NCBI GenBank assembly: GCA_902782445.1
Contig: CACZNC010000004.1
Location: forward strand, 1-64,000
DNA from: an uncultured Ruminococcus sp.
Lineage (GTDB): Bacteria > Bacillota > Clostridia > Oscillospirales > CAG-272
Length of the DNA stretch: 64,000 bases
Direction of reading: 5' to 3'
Every line of letters begins with the position of its first letter. Within the stretch, counting starts at the first letter, position 1. This document shows, one piece after another, positions 59,137-64,000 of the stretch. Below the pieces are notes generated by a model, which saw only the letters and a program-made list of their open reading frames with translations, did no database searches and was not told where the DNA came from. The translations under genes and the position numbers were made by a program.

Positions 59137-59706
59137 ATGACGATACAGGAGATGCTGAGAGAAAATAATATGTCCGTTTACAAGTTGTCAAAGGCAAGCG
59201 CAGTCCCCTACGCAACATGCAATGATATTGTAAGTGGCAAAGCCGATCTCAAAAAGTGTAGTGCAGAGACCCTGTATAAGATCGCACAGGTGCTGAATGT
59301 CTCTATGGAGTCAATCCTCTCTCCGTGTTTTATCAAACGAAGCAGCTTTGAAAACTTCAAGAGTTCTATATGTCATCGTGTGAAGGAATTGGGCGATATT
59401 GACTTCATTATCGACACATTGGAGAGTCAGGACATCCGTAGGTATTTTGAACGAGAATGGTATCCGGAAAGTCTGTATCTTCTTGCCATGCTTGATTATA
59501 TCAGCAGAGAAAATGACGTTCCCCTTTGCGATGAATATGACGATCTTCGCAGGTGCAGGCTGGAAAATACCATATACCCGTCAAGCGTCCTCGCCATGTC
59601 GGCGGCTTCAAAAAAAGAAGATGAACTGAGATATGCTGAGAAAAAGGCGATTCCGGAATTCAAGCGGTTTAACATTATAGAAAGTGACGTGAGAAATGTT
59701 ATCTGA
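59137..59706 (+). CDS. HTH-domain protein, candidate antitoxin
   Basis: 189 aa. Residues 1-65 are a Cro/C1 HTH (MTIQEMLRENNMSVYKLSKASAVPYATCNDIVSGKADLKKCSAETLYKIAQVLNV). Residues 66-189 are an acidic helical domain without a recognised family (YFEREWYPESLYLLAMLDYISREND, then ELRYAEKKAIPEFKRFN). It overlaps the following nucleotidyltransferase gene by 11 nt and follows a promoter with a palindromic operator. This is the layout of an autoregulating antitoxin-toxin pair, which is inference. Confidence 0.8.
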   Translation: MTIQEMLRENNMSVYKLSKASAVPYATCNDIVSGKADLKKCSAETLYKIAQVLNVSMESILSPCFIKRSSFENFKSSICHRVKELGDIDFIIDTLESQDIRRYFEREWYPESLYLLAMLDYISRENDVPLCDEYDDLRRCRLENTIYPSSVLAMSAASKKEDELRYAEKKAIPEFKRFNIIESDVRNVI

Positions 59707-60523
59707 AAAACAAATTGAATTTACTAAAGAGAATATAGACACCTATCTGAAAGAAGTTGCAAAGGAATACAGGAAACAGATCGGGAAAAGCATGCCCGCC
59801 GAAATAATTCTGATTGGCGGTGCATCCGTGCTTGTCAATTATGAATTCAGAGATATGACAACGGATATAGACGCTTTGATTCAGGCAGCTTCTGTTATGA
59901 AAGACGTGATTAACCTTGTCGGAGACCGTTATCATCTTCCGAACGGATGGCTGAACCAGGATTTTATCCGAACGGAATCCTACTCGCCCGAACTGGTCAG
60001 ATTTTCCGAATACTACCGAACTTACTCCAATGTGCTGACGGTTCGGACGGTTGCAGCGGAATATCTCATTGCAATGAAACTTCGTTCTGGCAGACAGTAT
60101 AAGAGCGACCTTTCCGATGTGCTTGGCATTCTCGCTGAACACGAAAAAAACGGAAATCCGATTACTCTGGAGCGTATAAGGAAGGCAGTTTCCGATCTTT
60201 ACGAAGATTGGAATGCCCTGCCGGAAGTATCGCAGAACTTTATTTCAAATGTAATGCGGGACGGGCATTTCGGCGAACTGTATGCACAGACGATCATCGG
60301 AGAAAAGGAGACCAAAGAGCTACTAATCAAGTTTGAGCAGGATTATTCGGGAGTAACAAAAGAGGGTAACGTAAACAAAATAGCAGAAAACCTTCAGAAG
60401 GGAACGAACCGGGCGTCCATCCTTGCACAGTTAAGAGAACGAAAGCCAGAGGCGAGGCAGCAGGAACCTGTTAATAAGCCAGAAACACGTAAAGCCCACA
60501 AACCAGAATCACAAATTGAATAA
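59696..60523 (+). CDS. DUF6036-type nucleotidyltransferase, candidate toxin
   Basis: 275 aa. The Pol-beta-like nucleotidyltransferase core is at residues about 38-66: LIGGASVLVNYEFRDMTTDIDAL gives the GG(A)S and DxD motifs. RTVAAEYLIAMKLRSGRQYKSDLSDV follows, as in AbiEii/DUF6036-like enzymes. The last 40 residues are a Lys/Glu/Pro/Gln-rich tail. Related proteins act as toxins or abortive-infection enzymes by adding nucleotides to tRNA; activity here is inferred. It is coupled to the HTH gene by overlap. Confidence 0.8.
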   Translation: MLSEKQIEFTKENIDTYLKEVAKEYRKQIGKSMPAEIILIGGASVLVNYEFRDMTTDIDALIQAASVMKDVINLVGDRYHLPNGWLNQDFIRTESYSPELVRFSEYYRTYSNVLTVRTVAAEYLIAMKLRSGRQYKSDLSDVLGILAEHEKNGNPITLERIRKAVSDLYEDWNALPEVSQNFISNVMRDGHFGELYAQTIIGEKETKELLIKFEQDYSGVTKEGNVNKIAENLQKGTNRASILAQLRERKPEARQQEPVNKPETRKAHKPESQIE

Positions 60524-60524
60524 G

Positions 60525-60570
60525 CTCAGCCGGGAATGGTACTACAGGAGTGTCATGCCCGGCTCTTTTC
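60525..60570 (+). terminator. terminator after the NTase gene
   Basis: GCTCAGCCGGG pairs with CCCGGCTC across an 18-nt loop, then TTTT. The rest up to 60,740 holds no gene; as the region before a relaxase it could contain oriT, but no clear nic motif was identified. Confidence 0.65.
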
Positions 60571-60740
60571 GGTAATTCGCACACCCTTTATTATACGGCG
60601 CAGCGGTCGGCTTTCGGCGTCCTTTTTCGGCAGTTCTGACGCCCTTGGTTTAACGGATAAAGCAATAGTGCTGACCAGATTATTGTTTTGCAGATCATAT
60701 AACGATTGGCTCCGGCATTAGAAAACAAAAGAGGCAAGAT

Positions 60741-61982
60741 ATGGCAACGACACGATTGATGCCGATCCACGCCGGGAAGGGCAGGACGGTTGGCAAGGCA
60801 ATACAAAAAGTGATCGCGTATGTTAAGAATCCTGAGAAGACGGATTCCGGACAGTTGATTACGACTTTTGAATGTGACAGTTACACCGCTGACGCTGAGT
60901 TTCTTTTGGCTAAACGGGAGTACCTTCAGAGAACCGGGCGGGAGCGTGGAAAAGATGACGTAATAGCATATCATCTGCGCCAGTCATTTGTCCCCGGCGA
61001 AATCACACCGGAAGAAGCGAACCGGCTGGGGTATGAATTAGCAAAACGGTTCACAAAAGGGGAACATGCTTTCATCGTCTGTACGCACATTGATAAGCAT
61101 CATTGTCATAATCACATTATTTTCAATTCCACCTCGTTGGATTATACGAGGAAATTCCGAGATTTTAGAGGTTCGGGTCGTGCATTAGGGCGGCTGAGTG
61201 ACAAGATTTGCCTTGAAAATGGATATTCAATAATCGAAGAGCCCGGTGGGAAAGGAGACACCTATGATAAATGGCTCGGCGACAGGAGAAAGCCTTCGTT
61301 CCGGGAACAGATTTGTAAATCCATTGACGGCGCATTATCACAGAACCCGAAGTCATTTTCGGAACTGATGGATACATTACGACGGGCGGGATATGAAATC
61401 CGCGACCGGGACGGCGCAATTCGCGGGCGCGGACAGAAAAGATTTATTCGGATGGATACGCTCGGCGAGGGGTATTCTATTGAAGTATTGACAGCAGTCA
61501 TAGCCGGAAACAGACAGCATAAGCCTAGGAAATACCGTCAGTACAGTGATGAAAAGACGATTGCACCGAATCTTCTGATTGACATCCAGAAAATACTGGC
61601 AGAAGGTAAGGGCGCGGGGTATGCACAGTGGGCGAAAAGATTCAACCGGGATGAACTTGCTAAAACGATGGCTTATCTGAAAGAACACGGTCTTCTGGAT
61701 TACGCTGTTCTCAAAGAAAAAACTGAATCTGTGACGCAACGCTATCACGAGCTTTCCGACCAGATTAAGATCATTGAAGCGCGGATGCGGGAAATCTCGG
61801 ACCTTCGGACGCAGATTATCAATTACCATAAGACACGGGACGTGTATGTGGCGTACCGCAAAGCGGGTTATTCAAAACAGTTTTTGGCGGAACACGAATC
61901 GGATATTATCATTCACAAGGCGGCGAAGAAATACTTCGACGAGGTCGGCTTAACAAAGCTCCCCATGCAAATACCGGTCTGA
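60741..61982 (+). CDS. MobP-type relaxase, truncated by an IS
   Basis: 413 aa. The N-terminal relaxase domain has the metal-site motif HIDKHHCHNHIIF near residue 116, preceded by YHLRQSFVPGEITPEEANRLGYELAKRF. Helical coiled regions follow (SDQIKIIEARMREISDLRTQI). Relaxases of this family nick oriT and lead DNA transfer. The ending KLPMQIPV is not the usual tail; relatives continue after KLP for 40 or more residues, and an IS21-family end begins here. A small MobC-type gene usually precedes it but is missing. Confidence 0.88.
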   Translation: MATTRLMPIHAGKGRTVGKAIQKVIAYVKNPEKTDSGQLITTFECDSYTADAEFLLAKREYLQRTGRERGKDDVIAYHLRQSFVPGEITPEEANRLGYELAKRFTKGEHAFIVCTHIDKHHCHNHIIFNSTSLDYTRKFRDFRGSGRALGRLSDKICLENGYSIIEEPGGKGDTYDKWLGDRRKPSFREQICKSIDGALSQNPKSFSELMDTLRRAGYEIRDRDGAIRGRGQKRFIRMDTLGEGYSIEVLTAVIAGNRQHKPRKYRQYSDEKTIAPNLLIDIQKILAEGKGAGYAQWAKRFNRDELAKTMAYLKEHGLLDYAVLKEKTESVTQRYHELSDQIKIIEARMREISDLRTQIINYHKTRDVYVAYRKAGYSKQFLAEHESDIIIHKAAKKYFDEVGLTKLPMQIPV

Positions 61983-61997
61983 TTACACCATCTGCAC

Positions 61998-62085
61998 GGT
62001 GAAATTGCGCCGCCCTGCCGGAGAAAATGCACCACCCTTGCCGGTGAAATTGCGCCACCTCGCCGGAGAAAAGAGCCATTCAAAT
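61998..62085. repeat. four tandem IstA-site-like repeats
   Basis: Units GGTGAAATTGCGCC at 61,998 and 62,043, with variants GGAGAAAATGCACC at 62,020 and GGAGAAAAGAGCC at 62,065; spacings 22, 23 and 22 nt. Multiple end repeats are a hallmark of IS21-family elements. Confidence 0.85.
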
Positions 62086-62237
62086 CGTCAGCTTCGTACT
62101 TCCGTACCCTCCCGCCGAGACTTTTCCACCGCCTTAGCGGCGCGAAGCGCAGGCCTTGCCTGTGGGAAAGTGTCGGCGGGAATGGCTATCGTTCCCTCAC
62201 AACCGGGCGGCACAATGATCATGCCAGAAGGAGAACG

Positions 62238-62495
62238 TCATTGTGATTCTCCGTCGGGTTCCGCTTCCTTGGGTTGTTCCGGACAGAACCCTTTCCAGAA
62301 TCTCATGGCGGAGATGAAATCAAGCGGGTGACAGCAATCATCGCACAGCCCGTCCGGATTGTCATACGGACTGTGGCCGCTCATCACCCAGGAACGCAGT
62401 TCCGCTTTTTCCTCCGGCGTCGCGTCAGGATTCTTTTTCAGGTAATCCTTCATGAGTTGCCGGAGATACGCCTTATCTTCTCCGGTCAGCTTCAT
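62238..62495 (-). CDS. small third ORF of the IS21 element
   Basis: 85 aa. Its ATG overlaps the original istB stop as ATGA. MKLTGEDKAYLRQLMKDYLKKNPDATPEEKAELRSWVMSGHSPYDNPDGLCDDCCHPLDFISAMRFWKGF. It has a Cys-Asp-Asp-Cys-Cys knuckle. I do not know the family; tight coupling to istB says it belongs to the element. 61,985-62,237 contains only the element end. Confidence 0.7.
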   Translation of the reverse strand: MKLTGEDKAYLRQLMKDYLKKNPDATPEEKAELRSWVMSGHSPYDNPDGLCDDCCHPLDFISAMRFWKGFCPEQPKEAEPDGESQ

Positions 62496-63328
62496 TCGGC
62501 ACCACCTTCCGCAAGCTCCGCTTTCAGGCCGTGGCGTTCCCGCATGGACATGGCGCCGTCGATCAAAACCTGATAGGAATTGTGGATGATCGGAAGTTCG
62601 CCTTCGGCGAATTCCACGAGTTCGTTTCACGAACTCGGACGGTCTATGATTGCTTCCGTCAGAGGGCTGCTGTCGCTCTCGGGATCGGGATTGATCCTCT
62701 TGTACCAGCCGGCGGTCTCGAACTGCGTGCAGAAGATGGTGGAGCCGTGACTGCTTCTGCTTTCCACAATCTCAAAGAGATTGTACGATTCCTCCGGCGT
62801 CAGACTGCGGATAAGCCACTCATCGAGGATCAGCAGATCTACCTTCTGGTACGCCTTGATGACCTTTCGGAATTCCTGATTGGCGCGCGCATAACCGAGT
62901 TCGTCCAGAAGCTCCGGCATACGGATATAGCGAACCGAGTGATACTTGCGGCAGGCAGCGTTTCCGAGCGCACAGGCAATATAGGTCTTCCCGTTCCCGG
63001 ACGCGCCTTTCAGGACAATGTGATGTCCCCTTTCGATGTATTGGCAGGTGGAGAATTTGACGATCTGCGCCTTGTCCAGTTTCCGGTCTTCGTAGTACTC
63101 AATGCCCTCCACCGTCGCGCTCGGTACGGAGAAGTGAGCGGCATGAACCAGGCGCTTGTATTTGTTTACCTGTCTGCGGTTCCACTCCGCATCCACCAGA
63201 AGACCCATCCGGTCTTCAAAAGAAAGCTGCGCATAGGATTCGGAATCAGCGAGTTGTCTTTCAAATTCTTCGGCCATCGCGCTGAACCGCATGGCTTTCA
63301 AGGTATCAACCGTACTCTGTCGCGTCAT
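62492..63328 (-). pseudogene. istB: istB, interrupted by a palindromic insertion
   Basis: AAA+ helper of the IS21 transposase. Walker A is KGASGNGKTYIACALG, Walker B LLILDEW, and the sensor region STIFCTQFETAGWYKRI. Frame runs from the ATG at 63,328 (ATGA overlap with istA) to TGA at 62,627 (233 aa). Beyond the stop the same frame continues as IIHNSYQVLIDGAMSMRERHGLK, the normal IstB C terminus, to 62,492. The break is a 48-bp in-frame double-hairpin insertion. Confidence 0.88.
62592..62639. repeat. 48-bp double-hairpin element within istB
   Basis: Two adjacent inverted repeats: TTCGCCTTCGGCGAA (62,597-62,611) and CGAGTTCG-TTTCA-CGAACTCG (62,617-62,637). The length (48 nt) is a multiple of three, but one codon in the istB frame is TGA. 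Confidence 0.85.
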
Positions 63329-64000
63329 TCGGAATCACCGTCCTTCCGAGCGTAGTACGCGGCTCCGCGGGTGATTCCGTGTTCGTTGTCATGATGATGT
63401 TCTTCGGGAGCTTTCGCTTGTTTGCCGTTCTTCAGAATGCTTGCGATTAAGCGGATGGAGGGCGTGGAGGCGATTGTCAGCAGTTCAGCGCAGGCATTTT
63501 CCAGTTTGCGCTTACCGTACCGTTCACCCAGCTTCATGAGGCTTACGCAGGATTTGAAGCCTACTTCTGCCTCTTTGCCGCTTGTCAGGAACGATCTGAC
63601 GACTTGTTCCGTATTCTTCCCGACCTCGCGGGACCATACAGTAAAATCGTCGGCGTTGTAGTTGAGGTACTTCCGATGTTCCGGGGTGAGATGATCTCTG
63701 TTGATGATCGGCTCCCTCTGGGGTTTCCCGGCACGCACATGGGAAGCTACGCGGTTTCCGTGGTAAAACACCTCCACGGCCTTCCGGGTGAGCCGTACAT
63801 CCACCTTCTCACCGATCAGGTCGAAGGGGACGGAATACTTGTTCCTGCCGTCCGAAATCAGGTAATCCGTGCTGACCGACATGTTCGGCATCCACGTCGA
63901 GAGTTCATAAGGCACAGCGGGAAGGGGCTTCATGAAATCCCGCTCTTCTTCCAAATAGACGGAGCGGCGGCATCCGGTCTTCGGAGCCTGGAAGGGTTTC
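63325..64000 (-). CDS. istA: IstA transposase, C-terminal part
   Basis: At least 224 aa inside the window; the start lies past the right edge. The visible part reads NPFQAPKTGCRRSVYLEEERDF, then SVSTDYLISDGRNKYSVPFDLIGEKVDVRLTRKAVEVFYHGNRVASHVRAGKP, and a helical C terminus. This is the post-catalytic beta-barrel and tail of IS21-type transposases. The catalytic DDE core is outside the window. Its stop overlaps istB. Confidence 0.9.
   Translation of the reverse strand, partial: KPFQAPKTGCRRSVYLEEERDFMKPLPAVPYELSTWMPNMSVSTDYLISDGRNKYSVPFDLIGEKVDVRLTRKAVEVFYHGNRVASHVRAGKPQREPIINRDHLTPEHRKYLNYNADDFTVWSREVGKNTEQVVRSFLTSGKEAEVGFKSCVSLMKLGERYGKRKLENACAELLTIASTPSIRLIASILKNGKQAKAPEEHHHDNEHGITRGAAYYARKDGDSE

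Larger units (their letters stand above)
61985..64000 (-). mobile_element. IS21-family insertion sequence, right part beyond the window
   Basis: Contains istA (runs off the right edge), istB, a small third ORF, and at its left end four tandem ~22-nt repeats typical of IstA-binding ends. It truncated the relaxase gene. The exact left terminus is uncertain within about 20 nt. Confidence 0.85.

Noticed and set aside
60571..60740. Possible oriT upstream of the relaxase
   Set aside because: Position is right, but no inverted repeat plus nic consensus could be picked with confidence by eye.

Overview
The window looks like a chromosome segment of a G+C-rich member of the Clostridia (Bacillota), probably a gut or rumen anaerobe. 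The evidence is a YggS-SepF-YggT-YlmH-DivIVA-LspA-RluD cell-division tail cluster, a SPOCS/DUF3794 protein, SLH surface proteins, YhaO/YhaN-like nuclease partners, strong AGGAGG ribosome sites, occasional TTG/GTG starts and sigma-A promoters whose -10 box is often preceded by TGTGG. Species cannot be fixed from sequence reading alone.

Positions 1-46,200 are ordinary chromosome. A long leftward block (11,225 to 143) carries CapA lipoprotein, RbfA, NrnA, YhaO-like nuclease, YhaN-like ATPase, glycerol kinase, DeoC, DeoD and, translationally coupled to DeoD, a CARF-DUF1887 (Card1-like) nuclease with no CRISPR-cas locus in view. Rightward from 11,464 come TruB, a C39-like peptidase, a HlyD-like adaptor, the division cluster, LspA, RluD, and an ArsR-regulated Zn/Cd/Pb-type P-ATPase with two matching operators. 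Positions 23,600-46,000 hold a SPOCS protein, a double-ACT protein, an aldo/keto reductase, a GH-D-clan glycosidase, a giant ECF sigma factor fused to a duplicated C-terminal module, a six-repeat SLH protein, a self-operator MarR gene, a birA / SCP2-like / class III aminotransferase operon, three tRNAs, a secreted barnase lipoprotein with barstar, an acyl-ACP thioesterase, class II aldolase, a Ca2+/cation antiporter, and mntP under a Mn2+ (yybP-ykoY) riboswitch with a perfect promoter and leader terminator.

From tRNA-Trp (46,087) to the right edge is a mosaic of decayed mobile DNA: an hsdM scrap, DUF4180 and a shortened Fic protein, the 3' end of a tyrosine integrase, then a conjugative-element segment (ParB, a 165-aa protein, DUF6017-type replication protein, an SLH cargo protein, PcfB, VirD4, Maff2). 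Maff2 is split by a group II intron and the transfer region stops there: no VirB4 or later genes. An AT-richer module follows: Cro-like regulator, an HTH plus DUF6036 nucleotidyltransferase pair behind a promoter with a perfect palindromic operator, and a MobP-type relaxase cut short by an IS21-family element. That IS has IstA running off the right edge, IstB interrupted by a 48-bp double-hairpin insertion, and a small third ORF.

Best candidates for new biology are the sigma-factor fusion (29,780-32,407), the CARF nuclease in a nucleoside-salvage operon, the HTH/nucleotidyltransferase pair, the membrane-anchored barnase with barstar, the SCP2-like/aminotransferase pair, and the palindromic insertion inside istB.
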